From: Verrucomicrobiota bacterium
Lineage (GTDB): Bacteria > Verrucomicrobiota > Verrucomicrobiia > Verrucomicrobiales > DEV007
Length of the DNA stretch: 57,987 nucleotides
Reading direction: 5' to 3'
Assembly (NCBI GenBank): GCA_020630975.1
Contig: JAHDID010000039.1
Span: forward strand, 163 to 58,149
Part shown: in pieces, positions 8,271 to 16,276 of the stretch
How the letters are laid out: every line of letters begins with the position of its first letter
Numbering within the stretch: position 1 is the stretch's first letter
Notes under the pieces: model-generated
What the model was told of the DNA's origin: nothing
The model's database searches: none
The model's input: only the letters and a program-made list of their open reading frames with translations
Position numbers and translations under genes: made by a program

Positions 8271-8981
8271 CTACTTATAGTCGATCAGCTCTGGATCCTC
8301 TGCCGGCGTACCCGTCTCGATGATCACCTGATCGCCCTCCACATAGATTCGGCTCAGATTGGGCACGATGTCTTTGATGTGCGGATTCTCGGGGTCGATT
8401 TTGTAAAATCCGATCGTGTCGTAGTTGCTGATAAACTGCTCGGGGATCGTGCCGACATCGGAGACGATATCGCGGACACGCAGCGAGATCGTTCGTTTGA
8501 GCAGCTCCGGCTTGAAGATAAACGTGGCATTCAGATGTCGTTGTCTACCAGACAGTGGCAGCTTGCGCATGGCCTGAGTCATGCGCGTCTCGACGCCTCG
8601 CTCAGTGATCGCATCGACTAGGGTATTGCCCCGAAATCCTTCGAGCATCTCGTAGGTCGCCATCATGGTATTCAGGTCGGTCGCCGATAGCGAGAAGCGC
8701 TCCTCTTTGCCCGCCTTTGCCGAGGCCTCGATGGCGGATAGCTTCTCCCGCACCGCAGTGGCCTCTGCCTCCGTCGGCTCGTAGACAGCGATCTCGGCCG
8801 GTGCATCCTGGGTGAAACCCTCGATCGCATTTTTCTGATAGAAAAACGTGAAGGCGTAGAGAACACCCAAACCACCAAAGATCACGATGATCGCCACCAG
8901 AATGATGCACCCCGAAGTGGGTGAACCACCTCGAAACTCTGGCTGTTTTGTCTCGGTAGAAGAAGTAGAAGAGTCTGACAT
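8271..8981 (-). CDS. Single-pass membrane protein, unknown function
   Basis: I do not recognise a named family. With the start at MSDSSTSSTETKQPE (an upstream in-frame Met at 9002 adds seven residues that look unnatural), the protein is 236 residues: a polar Ser/Thr-rich cytoplasmic tail, one hydrophobic helix (CIILVAIIVIFGGLGVLYAF, about residues 20-40), and an extracytoplasmic domain with no cysteine or metal motif. The latter contains FSLSATDLNTMMA and a C-terminal IKDIVPNLSRIYVEGDQVII strand-rich part. It opens the minus-strand run with aat, FGE and rpoN. Confidence 0.8.
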   Translation of the reverse strand: MSDSSTSSTETKQPEFRGGSPTSGCIILVAIIVIFGGLGVLYAFTFFYQKNAIEGFTQDAPAEIAVYEPTEAEATAVREKLSAIEASAKAGKEERFSLSATDLNTMMATYEMLEGFRGNTLVDAITERGVETRMTQAMRKLPLSGRQRHLNATFIFKPELLKRTISLRVRDIVSDVGTIPEQFISNYDTIGFYKIDPENPHIKDIVPNLSRIYVEGDQVIIETGTPAEDPELIDYK

Positions 8982-9100
8982 CGGTCTAAAAGCTACGCCC
9001 AAGCTGCAAGCATTGGCGCAAAAGGCAAGTCAAGCACCGCGATTGCAGGCTTTTCATTTCTAGCTAGCACGGTATAGGCTGCGTTTCTTATTAAAAAATT

Positions 9101-10117
9101 ATGAAGCGCTCAATACTCGCTGTGACAGCTGCCATTGCCATGCTGGCAGGTCAATCAGTCCTCTCTGCCGAGGACAAACTGAAACTGCTGATCGTCGACG
9201 GACAGAATAACCACTCTTGGCAGACCACCACGCCACTGATGGTGGCTATTCTGGAGGACTCCGGCCGATTCGATGTATCGGTCTCGACATCCCCACCATC
9301 GCCGCCACGGGCACCGCGCCGCCCCAAAGATAAGAAAGACGAGGCAGCCCAGGCCAAATATGTCGAAGCCTTTAAGAAGTGGCAAACAGACTCCGAGCGT
9401 ATCAAGAAAGAAAGCGGACCTCTATGGGATGCCTGGCGCCCAGCCTTCGCCGACTACGATGTGGTGGTATCCAACTACAATGGCGAGACCTGGCCTGCTG
9501 AAGTGCAGAAGGCCTTTGAAGCCTATGTGAGCGGTGGCGGCGGCTTCGTCTCGGTGCACGCAGCCGACAATGCCTTCCCCCAGTGGAAAGAATACAACAA
9601 AATGATCGCCGTAGGTGGCTGGGGTGGGCGCTCCGAGCTGTCTGGCCCCTACCTCCGTCTTCGCGACGGAGAGTGGATCAAAGACACCACTGCAGGCCGT
9701 GGTGGTGGCCACGGCTCTCAGCACGCCTTTCTCCTCACTTCTCAAGATCCCGAGCACCCGATCATGAAAGGACTGCCAAAAGAGTTTCGTCAAGCCAAAG
9801 ATGAACTCTACGACAAGCTCCGCGGCCCTGCAGAGAATGTCACCGTACTCGCCTCTGCCTACGCCGATCCCGAGACCCGTGGGTCTGGCGAGCACGAGCC
9901 GATCATCATGGTCATCGACTATGGCAAAGGCCGCTGCGTGCACAACACCATGGGCCACAGCACCGAAGCCATGTCTGGTATCGCCTTTCAGGAGACCCTC
10001 AAGCGCGGAGCCGAGTGGGCCGCCACTGGTGCCGTGACTTTCGGTCCTGTCTCTGCAGATGTCCTGACAGCCGATGAAGCTGCGACTCGGACATTCGAGG
10101 CAGCTGCTGCGAAGTAG
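9101..10117 (+). CDS. ThuA-like domain secreted protein
   Basis: The 338-residue protein begins with a Sec signal peptide (residues 1-23, ending LSAED) and continues with a ThuA-like domain of the glutamine-amidotransferase-like fold: KLLIVDGQNNHSW, then a Pro-rich insert (PPSPPRAPRRPKDKKDEA), YDVVVSNYNGETWP, GGGFVSVHAADNAFP, and a C-terminal CVHNTMGHSTEAM. Such proteins are frequent in Planctomycetes and Verrucomicrobia near sugar and glycan catabolism genes, with no proven reaction for most. It stands alone and divergent from the 8981-4916 run; REP hairpins follow its stop codon. Confidence 0.9.
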   Translation: MKRSILAVTAAIAMLAGQSVLSAEDKLKLLIVDGQNNHSWQTTTPLMVAILEDSGRFDVSVSTSPPSPPRAPRRPKDKKDEAAQAKYVEAFKKWQTDSERIKKESGPLWDAWRPAFADYDVVVSNYNGETWPAEVQKAFEAYVSGGGGFVSVHAADNAFPQWKEYNKMIAVGGWGGRSELSGPYLRLRDGEWIKDTTAGRGGGHGSQHAFLLTSQDPEHPIMKGLPKEFRQAKDELYDKLRGPAENVTVLASAYADPETRGSGEHEPIIMVIDYGKGRCVHNTMGHSTEAMSGIAFQETLKRGAEWAATGAVTFGPVSADVLTADEAATRTFEAAAAK

Positions 10118-10134
10118 GCTAAGAAATGTGGGGC

Positions 10135-10197
10135 GGAACTCTGGGGAGTTCCGCTACCAGAATAGTCACTCAGTAGAGGAAAACCCCAGTTTTCCTC
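10135..10197. repeat. REP pair 1 (REPIN-like), CCCA loop
   Basis: Two short palindromes face each other. 10135-10157, read on the minus strand, is GTAG plus the hairpin CGGAACTC-CCCA-GAGTTCC; 10173-10197, on the plus strand, is GTAG plus AGGAAAAC-CCCA-GTTTTCCT. The GTAG heads point inward. A GTAG head with a short hairpin is the hallmark of repetitive extragenic palindromes linked to RAYT transposases. It ends 13 bases before the RAYT start. Confidence 0.88.
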
Positions 10198-10210
10198 CAC
10201 CCAAAAAGCA

Positions 10211-10801
10211 ATGGAGGAATCCCAAAGTGAGTCGCCGATAAAGGAGCACTCACACCTCCGTCGCCTCGAGCCCGAGTACTATCAGGCAGATGCGGTCGTG
10301 CATTGGTCGATGACGATCGATCAGCGTCAAACCGGATTCCTCAATGAACGGTTTCACCGAGACTTCCGCGAGAGCCTCATCCACACCTGCTATCTCTACC
10401 GGCTCCTCGTCCCCTGTTATGTGTGGATGCCTGATCATCTGCATCTCATAGCCATGGGCTATCGAGATGAGAGCGATCAGCTCAAAGCCATGAAGTTTTT
10501 CAGAGCGAGAATAAATCAGCTTCTGTTATTGGAAGGAAGTGTTTTCCGACTACAAAAACAAGGCTTCGACAATGTCCTGAGAGCAGAGGGCAGAAAAAAG
10601 AACACTTTTGAAACGCTGGTAAACTACGTTTTTCAAAACCCAATTCGAGCAGGACTCGTTCAATCGCAAGACTCCGATTCCTACCCGTACCAAGGTTGTG
10701 TGATACCCGGCTGCCCAGAGTTAGCACCATACCAAGATGATTTTTGGGAACGTTTCTGGCGTGTTTATCCACTCATGAAAGAAGGCGCATTTGCAAGGTG
10801 A
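10211..10801 (+). CDS. REP-associated tyrosine transposase (RAYT, Y1/IS200-like)
   Basis: The 196-residue product has the single-domain HUH-type Y1 transposase layout: a first strand with YYQADAVVHWSMTI, the metal-binding motif DHLHLI (HUH signature) near residue 77, and a helix with FRARINQLL followed by ENPIRAG-like VFQNPIRAGLV near the C-terminus. RAYTs cut and rejoin single-stranded REP DNA and are thought to spread REP elements. Three REP pairs flank it closely (one before, two after), so the cis substrates are visible. The catalytic tyrosine probably lies in the helix following the HUH motif, but I cannot assign it with certainty. The gene seems intact. Confidence 0.88.
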   Translation: MEESQSESPIKEHSHLRRLEPEYYQADAVVHWSMTIDQRQTGFLNERFHRDFRESLIHTCYLYRLLVPCYVWMPDHLHLIAMGYRDESDQLKAMKFFRARINQLLLLEGSVFRLQKQGFDNVLRAEGRKKNTFETLVNYVFQNPIRAGLVQSQDSDSYPYQGCVIPGCPELAPYQDDFWERFWRVYPLMKEGAFAR

Positions 10802-10805
10802 TACG

Positions 10806-10963
10806 GGAACTCTGGGGAGTTCCGCTACCAATCATTCACCGCGCGTAGAGGAAGACCCCAGTTTTCCTCCTATCCACAATAGCCCAAGCGTTTAGGAGAC
10901 GGGAACTCTGGGGAGTTCCACTACCAATCATTCTCGCCGTAGAGGAAAACCCCAGTTTTCCTC
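10806..10963. repeat. REP pairs 2 and 3 downstream of the RAYT
   Basis: Pair 2 is 10806-10828 (minus orientation) with 10845-10869 (plus orientation); pair 3 is 10902-10924 with 10939-10963. Each pair repeats the hairpins GGAACTCTGGGGAGTTCC and GAGGAAAACCCCAGTTTTCC (pair 2 has AAGAC for AAAAC), with GTAG heads inward. The stems are almost unchanged between pairs while the linkers vary, which suggests selection or recent copying. Confidence 0.88.
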
Positions 10964-10981
10964 ATCCCACCAAAAAACAAA

Positions 10982-11007
10982 AAAGGCTCCCCCGAAGGGG
11001 AGCCTTT
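10982..11007 (-). terminator. Intrinsic terminator of the P-loop ATPase gene
   Basis: An 11-bp perfect stem (AAAGGCTCCCC with GGGGAGCCTTT) around the loop CGAA. On the minus strand it is followed by a T-rich tract continuing into TTTTGTTTTTTGG. It lies 50 bp past the stop codon at 11057. It could also end plus-strand transcription, but the T tract is better on the minus strand. Confidence 0.85.
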
Positions 11008-11056
11008 CTTATGTGTTTTAGGGTTGGTAAAACAGGATGCAAAAATGATTTATCTT

Positions 11057-11764
11057 TTAATACTCGAGAGCCAGCTCAGAAGCATCGGCTACGATGTAGT
11101 CGCTAGCGGCCTCGAAGCTGCGAGAGACGTCCTCTAGCCACTGAGTGACCTGGACTTCCGCGAAACGTGGCAGATTCTCAGCATTAGCTAGGGCCTTGCT
11201 CAGATCCTGACCGGCGCTATCCAGAGCTGCCTGCAGGTCGTCGGTGAGAGTCGGCACCTCGATCTCGAGTGAACCGAGGTAGCGAGTCGCCTTCTCAGCT
11301 TCGCTGCCCTTCCACTTGGTCTCGTCGCGATCGTCTACATTGGTGTGAGCGATCACATAGTCGGCTGAGTCGGCGAAAAGCTCGACGATGTCGATGATCT
11401 CCTCATTACAGCGGACACCACCAGTGTTTGGCACGATCAAAGTCATCTCCGCGCCGAGGTCAGCGAGGATATTTTCCATATCGATGTTGTTGCAAAGGTC
11501 AGCCCAGTTGCGAGCGCCACCAGTGTGCACGTCTACGACGACTGCTTCAGACTCTTCTAGAGCGTCGATCACTGGACCTGCAGGCATGGCCTCATCGAGA
11601 TCCCAGTATTCACCGGTAAAATCATCAGACAGATCATTCTCGTCAGAAGTGACGAACAGACTATCGACTTCACACTCTTTAGCTAGGTGGTGGTGAACTG
11701 CGCGGGCAATGGAGGATTTGCCGGAACGCTCTAAATCATTTGCTACAACAACTAATCTTTTCAT
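11057..11764 (-). CDS. Orphan ParA/MinD-like P-loop ATPase, acidic
   Basis: The 235-residue product begins MKRLVVVANDLERSGKSSIA, a P-loop with the GK(S/T) core but a variant leader (NDLERSGKSS instead of KGGVGKTT). Later parts are VVDVHTGGARNW (Walker B-like position), MTLIVPNTGGVRCNEE, and YVIAHTNVDDRDETKW. This fits the MinD/ParA/ArsA-type SIMIBI fold, closest in feel to mobilisation or plasmid-type P-loop proteins, but I cannot name a family. It is strongly acidic. No parB-like partner or centromere-like repeat set is adjacent; REPs lie downstream and an AT-rich stretch upstream. A partitioning or sensing role is speculative. Confidence 0.8.
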   Translation of the reverse strand: MKRLVVVANDLERSGKSSIARAVHHHLAKECEVDSLFVTSDENDLSDDFTGEYWDLDEAMPAGPVIDALEESEAVVVDVHTGGARNWADLCNNIDMENILADLGAEMTLIVPNTGGVRCNEEIIDIVELFADSADYVIAHTNVDDRDETKWKGSEAEKATRYLGSLEIEVPTLTDDLQAALDSAGQDLSKALANAENLPRFAEVQVTQWLEDVSRSFEAASDYIVADASELALEY

Positions 11765-11794
11765 AAAAATGGTATTTTGGGTGTTTCTGGAACC

Positions 11795-11822
11795 ATACTA
11801 ATTTTCATAAAAACTTTTGCAA
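11795..11822 (-). promoter_or_regulatory. Possible promoter of the P-loop ATPase gene
   Basis: On the minus strand TTGCAA (11822-11817) and TAGTAT (11800-11795) are 16 bases apart in an AT-rich stretch upstream of the start codon at 11764. They fit -35 and -10 boxes moderately well. No Shine-Dalgarno sequence is visible before the ATG. Confidence 0.35.
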
Positions 11823-11901
11823 GCAAAAAGGTTAAACTTTTTTAAATATCCATATTTTCTGTCATTTATTGAATATTTATATTCTATTTCGGTTCATTTT
11901 A

Positions 11902-12564
11902 TCAATATTGAGTCCTTTTTTGTAAAAACTTTAAGACCAGTCTCATATCTAACCACGTCTGTCTCACGCCCCCTCTACGATCGAATCTCCTGGCCGATGT
12001 CAGGACCGCTGGAGTGATGGTTTTCAGAACACCTTTCCCCCGCATTCTCAGTGAAAAGTCCAAATCCTCAGCATAGGGAAGACTCTCATCATAGCCTCCC
12101 AGATCGGTGAAAAGCTGTCGTCTCACCCAGATACCCTGATCGCCGAGATAGATCCCCCATACCTGCGAGCGCCATCTCGCGAGCAGACATGTCCAGCGCA
12201 GCCAGCGCAATGGGGAATCAAAAAATCGCGCGAAACTCCCCCCCTGCACTTCTGGCTGGCCTGTCGTGATCTGTGCTAAGACCTCGAGCGACTCAGTCGG
12301 CACCAGTGTATCGGCATGGAGGAAGAGGAGCATATCGCCCTCTGCACATCGTGCCCCCAGATTCAGCTGCCGGGCTCTACCTGGCTGCTCGCACAGCTCC
12401 ACTCGTACACCTTCCGTCTGCCGGGCGATCTGCACCGTCGCATCGCGGCTGCCTCCATCTACCACCACGATATCCAGCGGCACGGCGCTATCCTGTAACT
12501 GCTGCAGAGTCGCGCCGAGATTTTCCGCCTCGTCGAGCGTCGGGATCACCACTGATATTAGCAT
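11902..12564 (-). CDS. Family 2 glycosyltransferase (TIGR04283-like)
   Basis: The start was set at MLISVVIPTLDEAENLGATL because the GT-A Rossmann strand begins there; an open frame extends 32 codons further upstream but overlaps the divergent transporter gene and lacks conservation. The 220-residue product has the nucleotide-sugar part (VVDGGSRDAT), the metal-binding DXD equivalent LFLHADT, and QVWGIYLGDQGIWVRR then YAEDLDFSLRMR. This is the small GT2 class often listed as 'rSAM/selenodomain-associated transferase 2'. The acceptor is unknown. It is divergent from the NRAMP-like gene with only about 70 bp between starts. Confidence 0.88.
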   Translation of the reverse strand: MLISVVIPTLDEAENLGATLQQLQDSAVPLDIVVVDGGSRDATVQIARQTEGVRVELCEQPGRARQLNLGARCAEGDMLLFLHADTLVPTESLEVLAQITTGQPEVQGGSFARFFDSPLRWLRWTCLLARWRSQVWGIYLGDQGIWVRRQLFTDLGGYDESLPYAEDLDFSLRMRGKGVLKTITPAVLTSARRFDRRGGVRQTWLDMRLVLKFLQKRTQY

Positions 12565-12636
12565 GCCTTCGAGTCTTGATATGCGCCCACCTCCTACCTT
12601 GACCCCGGTGAGCATCCCTCTACAATCGGACCCAAT

Positions 12637-14301
12637 ATGAGTGACGCAAGTATCGAACAAGAGGCAGCTGAGCTAGCCGAGATCAATCAGCAGGGAATCG
12701 GCAGACGCTACGGCTACTACGCCAAGAAATCCGGTCCCGGCTGGCTACAGGGTGCGATCACACTGGGTGGTGGGTCGCTCGGCGGCGCGCTCTTTCTCGG
12801 TAGCTTTATGGGCTACAACTTGATGTGGCTACAGCCCATCGCCATGGTGCTGGGTGTGATCATGCTCAGCGCGATCGCCTACGTCACTCTATCTACCGGC
12901 GATCGCCCATTCCGCTCTGTGAATCGCCACGTCTCTCCAGTGCTCGGCTGGGCATGGCTCATCGCGACCCTCATGGCCAATGTCGTGTGGTGTATGCCCC
13001 AGTTCGCCCTAGGGACAGGAGCGATCCAGCAAAACCTGGGCGGTGGCGCCATTCCCGTATGGGGCTGCGGCATCATTCTGCTGGCCATCGGTCTCTTGGT
13101 TAATTTCTTTTACGGAAAAGGCAGCAAGGGTGTCGAACTATTCGAGCTGATCCTAAAGATCCTCGTCGGTATCGTAGTGGTATCTTTCTTCGGAGTGGTC
13201 GTATCCCTCACGATGTCTGGCGCTCTCGACTGGGGAGCGATCTTTAAAGGACTCATCCCGAATTTAAAGATGCTAAACCAGCCGGCTCCGACCTTTGCTG
13301 AGCCGATCGCTGCGACAGGTAGTTTTGCCGAGTATTGGACGGGTGTCATCAGCTCCAAGCAGTTCGATGTGATCATCGCCGCTTTTGCCACTGCCGTGGG
13401 TATCAATATGACCTTCCTGCTGCCCTACTCCATGCTGAAAAAGCGCTGGGGCAAGCACCATCGCCAACTGGCTATTTTTGATCTATCGATCGGCCTGATC
13501 ATTCCTTTTGTCCTAGCCACAGGCTGCGTGGTCATCGCCGCAGCATCTCAGTTTCACACCAAATCTGCTGATGTTCTTTTCGAAGATGGCACGGTCAATG
13601 CCAAGCTCGAGAAGAGCTACAACAGCCTGATCGACGGCCGCATCGGAAAAGAGATAGGAGTAGACGCTCTTGCAGCATTATCGCCAGAGCAACTCGCCGA
13701 GAAGCGCAAGACTCTACCTCTAGCCGACCGCAAGCTGGCGGCATCCCTCGTGAAGCGCGACAACCAGCAGCTAGCCGCAGCACTAGAGCCTCTGGCAGGC
13801 AAGACCGTCGCTCAGCTCATCTTCGGTATAGGTGTGATAGGAATGGCTGTCTCCACCATCATCATCCTCATGCTCATCAATGGATTCACCTTCTGCGAAA
13901 TGTTTAACAAACCAGGCGACAGAAACATCCATCTCCTAGGTGCGACCATAGCGGGTATCGGCGGCTTCCTCGGCCCGATCTGGCTATGGAGTGGTGCCTC
14001 TAAAGCTGCTCTGGCTGTGCCCACTTCCGTCATCGGTGGTAGCCTGCTACCTATCGCCTACTTCACCTTTCTCCTGCTGATGAACAGCAAGAAAGTGCTC
14101 GGCGATAATATGCCCACAGGTGGCAAACGCCTATTTTGGAATGTGCTCATGACCATCTCCACCATCGTGGCAGCGGCAGCTTCCATCAAAGTACTCTGGG
14201 CGAAGGGACAGTGGGGACAAATCGGCGTCTATGCACTGATCGCTCTTTTCATCATCGGCACCATAGGTTTCATTATCAATAACAACAAATCTGAGGCATA
14301 A
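12637..14301 (+). CDS. NRAMP-like (SLC11) membrane transporter
   Basis: The 554-residue protein is predominantly hydrophobic with about eleven membrane helices. It starts with a soluble tail, then GPGWLQGAITLGGGSLGGAL at the place where NRAMP proteins have the TM1 DPGN motif, and has GINMTFLLPYSMLKKRWG where TM6 would carry the AxxMPH motif. It also contains a large hydrophilic insert (about residues 305-385) between two helices. The overall pattern matches proteins annotated as 'divalent metal cation transporter' in Planctomycetes and Verrucomicrobia. The canonical metal ligands (Asp, Asn, Met) are not visible, so the substrate is uncertain. An 8-bp GC-rich repeat and two 21-bp units follow the gene. 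Confidence 0.82.
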   Translation: MSDASIEQEAAELAEINQQGIGRRYGYYAKKSGPGWLQGAITLGGGSLGGALFLGSFMGYNLMWLQPIAMVLGVIMLSAIAYVTLSTGDRPFRSVNRHVSPVLGWAWLIATLMANVVWCMPQFALGTGAIQQNLGGGAIPVWGCGIILLAIGLLVNFFYGKGSKGVELFELILKILVGIVVVSFFGVVVSLTMSGALDWGAIFKGLIPNLKMLNQPAPTFAEPIAATGSFAEYWTGVISSKQFDVIIAAFATAVGINMTFLLPYSMLKKRWGKHHRQLAIFDLSIGLIIPFVLATGCVVIAAASQFHTKSADVLFEDGTVNAKLEKSYNSLIDGRIGKEIGVDALAALSPEQLAEKRKTLPLADRKLAASLVKRDNQQLAAALEPLAGKTVAQLIFGIGVIGMAVSTIIILMLINGFTFCEMFNKPGDRNIHLLGATIAGIGGFLGPIWLWSGASKAALAVPTSVIGGSLLPIAYFTFLLLMNSKKVLGDNMPTGGKRLFWNVLMTISTIVAAAASIKVLWAKGQWGQIGVYALIALFIIGTIGFIINNNKSEA

Positions 14302-14330
14302 GCCGCCCTACTTCTCATCCACGTTGCTCT

Positions 14331-14378
14331 GCGCCTCCGCGCCTCCGCGCCTCTGCGTGAGGCACCTAGCGGTGCCAT
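14331..14378 (+). terminator. 8-bp microrepeat followed by a hairpin
   Basis: GCGCCTCC is repeated in tandem (14331-14354, last unit GCGCCTCT) and followed by GCGTGAGGCACCTAGCGGTGCC, in which GGCACC and GGTGCC can form a 6-bp stem over TAGC. It lies 30-75 bases past the transporter stop codon. No strong T tract follows, so termination is only possible. Confidence 0.4.
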
Positions 14379-14387
14379 TGCAGGCAT

Positions 14388-14426
14388 TTTCAATAGGGTA
14401 CAATTTTCATTCAATAGGGTACAATC
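14388..14426 (+). repeat. 21-bp tandem repeat, locus 2 (2 units)
   Basis: TCAATAGGGTAC occurs at 14390 and 14411, 21 bases apart, in plus orientation, the direction of both flanking genes. The second unit ends about 30 bases before the oxidoreductase start codon, so here the repeat sits closer to the next gene than to the previous one. Confidence 0.9.
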
Positions 14427-14454
14427 CCATCTCCACCGTCCATCTATCCATCAC

Positions 14455-15507
14455 ATGAAATTCGGAATCATCGGCGCAGGCATGATCGCCAACTTTCACG
14501 CAGAAGCCATCAAAGCCATGGCCGACGGCGAGCTTCACTCGTTTTACGGTCGACGCCAGGAGGCTGTCGACCAGCTGGTCGCCGAGCACGGCGGCAAAGG
14601 CTACACCGATCTCGATCAATTCCTCGCCGATCCCGAGCTAGAGATCGTGACCATCGCCACACCTAGTGGAGCCCACCTCGAGCCCGCTCTAGCAGCTGCT
14701 GCTGCGAAAAAACACGTCATCTGCGAAAAGCCTCTCGAGGTCACTCCTGAGCGCATCGACCAGATGATCGCCGCCTGCGAGGAAAATGGGGTGACACTAT
14801 CCGGTATATTCAATCGCCGCTTCCAGCCTGCGATTCAGGCATTCAAAGCAGCTGCCGATGCCGGCAGATTCGGCCAACTGACCATGTGCGATGCCTATGT
14901 GAAGTGGTATCGCGACCAGGCCTACTACGACTCCGGTGCTTGGCGAGGCACCTGGGCTCTCGACGGCGGAGGCGCCCTGATGAATCAAGGCATCCACACC
15001 ATCGATCAGCTCATCTACGTCGCAGGCGATGTGAAAGCTGTCTCAGCCACGTCCGCCTGCCTGATCCACGACAATATCGAGGTAGAAGATACCCTGTGTG
15101 CCATCCTCGAGTTTCAGAGCGGCGCCCGAGGCGTGCTACAGGCATCGACAGCCTGCTGGTCATCCACAGGCCACCCTGCCGAGGTGCACGTGTGCGGCGA
15201 AAAAGGCTCAGCCTTCCTCGTCGACGAAGCCTTCCGCGTCTGGGACTTCCAGGAGCCCGTCCCCGAGGCCGACGACCACGTCCGCAGTCAGCTGATGATG
15301 GATAGCGAAGGCGAAGCCGGCCTAGGAGCCAACGATCCCTCAGCCATTAACTTCGCCGGACACCAGCTCAACTTCGAAGACGTCGTGGCCGCCATCCGCG
15401 AAGGCCGCCCTCCAGCGGTAGATGGCAAAGAAGCTCGACGAGCCGTAGCACTGATCTGCGCGATCTACGAGAGCGCGAAGACAGGACAGCGGGTGGAGAT
15501 AGCGTAG
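14455..15507 (+). CDS. Gfo/Idh/MocA family NAD(P)-dependent oxidoreductase
   Basis: The 350-residue product has an N-terminal Rossmann domain (MKFGIIGAGMIANFHAEAI, GxGxxA type) with the family signature CEKPLEVTPERIDQMI near residue 90, and a C-terminal alpha/beta substrate domain containing SGAWRGTWALDGGGALMNQG and HTIDQLIY. The EKP lysine is the conserved catalytic residue. Such enzymes oxidise or epimerise sugars and inositols and are plentiful in polysaccharide-degrading Verrucomicrobia; the substrate here cannot be told. No signal peptide. It is transcribed with the transporter gene direction but is separated from it by repeats. Confidence 0.93.
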   Translation: MKFGIIGAGMIANFHAEAIKAMADGELHSFYGRRQEAVDQLVAEHGGKGYTDLDQFLADPELEIVTIATPSGAHLEPALAAAAAKKHVICEKPLEVTPERIDQMIAACEENGVTLSGIFNRRFQPAIQAFKAAADAGRFGQLTMCDAYVKWYRDQAYYDSGAWRGTWALDGGGALMNQGIHTIDQLIYVAGDVKAVSATSACLIHDNIEVEDTLCAILEFQSGARGVLQASTACWSSTGHPAEVHVCGEKGSAFLVDEAFRVWDFQEPVPEADDHVRSQLMMDSEGEAGLGANDPSAINFAGHQLNFEDVVAAIREGRPPAVDGKEARRAVALICAIYESAKTGQRVEIA

Positions 15508-15531
15508 TTTTTGGGAAGTGGGTTGTGAGAG

Positions 15532-15730
15532 GTAGAGGAGTATCCCAATCCTCCTTTCTATCTACCCACGCTCACAGGCTACTAGCGCTCAGCCAGTTCA
15601 GAAACTCTGGGGAGTTCCGCTACAGCATAAACAGTGTAGTAGAGGAGGATCCCAATCCTCCTTTCTATCTACCCACGCTCACAGGCTATTAGCGCTCAGC
15701 CAGTTCAGGAACTCTGGGGAGTTCCGCTAC
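15532..15730. repeat. REP elements inside a 92-bp tandem duplication (107-bp period)
   Basis: Two 92-bp copies (15532-15623 and 15639-15730) differ at only a few bases. Each begins with a plus-oriented REP (GTAGAGGAG..CCCA..CCTCCT) and ends with a minus-oriented REP (GGAACTCTGGGGAGTTCC then GCTAC), with an identical 40-base middle. The REPs share the CCCA loop with the RAYT locus 5 kb away. The final REP abuts the stop codon of the gene at 15731 with no gap. Confidence 0.88.
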
Positions 15731-16276
15731 CTAATAGTCCCACGACTTTATATTGTCTTTCCAAGTATCAAAGTCGCCATCTTTACCGGCGGACCAGATT
15801 AAGACGTGCTTTGCCACCGTCTCATTTGTCTCAGGGCTGGGCAATCCAAGTTCTCCATCTATGAGCGAGCGAATCCGCAAACGATAGTAATTACCGTTTC
15901 GATCGACTAGCTCACCGTACCGGTCCCCTTCTGAAACCACGCCATTCCTCCAAATCTGTTTCTCCGAAGAGAACTGGGCCGTCCCACCATCAAAGAAGAC
16001 CGTGCCTCTAGGATTCAACGGGCTTTCCTCCGACAAATGACGCATAAAAGCCTTGTCAGTCCTTAGATCAACAAAAGGCTCATGGCTATCCACTGGCATA
16101 CGCCGGTAATCTGTATAAAAGGTCGTTACCGCCGTTTTCAGGTTAGCCATCGTGTTAATCTCATTAATATCATAGGTGTTAATGAGAGGACTAGATGTGC
16201 CCCTAATCACCAGCACGATAAATAAAAGAGAAATCAAACCTGCCCCAATCGTCCCAACCTTAGTTTGCGTCGTCAT
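15731..16276 (-). CDS. Pseudopilin-like (GspG-type) membrane protein
   Basis: The 181-residue product has one N-terminal hydrophobic helix (about residues 8-26), a helix with INTMANLKTAVTTFYTDYRRMP, and the C-terminal pattern VLIWSAGKDGDFDTWKDNIKSWDY seen in type II secretion GspG-like proteins (IxSxGxDG...D...). The classic prepilin cleavage site (G then FTLIE) is absent, so it may be anchored by its helix rather than processed. Its start ATG overlaps the stop of the gene at 16273 (ATGA), indicating translational coupling with that unknown protein. No secretion ATPase or secretin gene is nearby. Confidence 0.75.
   Translation of the reverse strand: MTTQTKVGTIGAGLISLLFIVLVIRGTSSPLINTYDINEINTMANLKTAVTTFYTDYRRMPVDSHEPFVDLRTDKAFMRHLSEESPLNPRGTVFFDGGTAQFSSEKQIWRNGVVSEGDRYGELVDRNGNYYRLRIRSLIDGELGLPSPETNETVAKHVLIWSAGKDGDFDTWKDNIKSWDY

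Noticed and set aside
9422-9958. 178-codon minus-strand frame
   Set aside because: Antisense to the ThuA-like gene; no family match.
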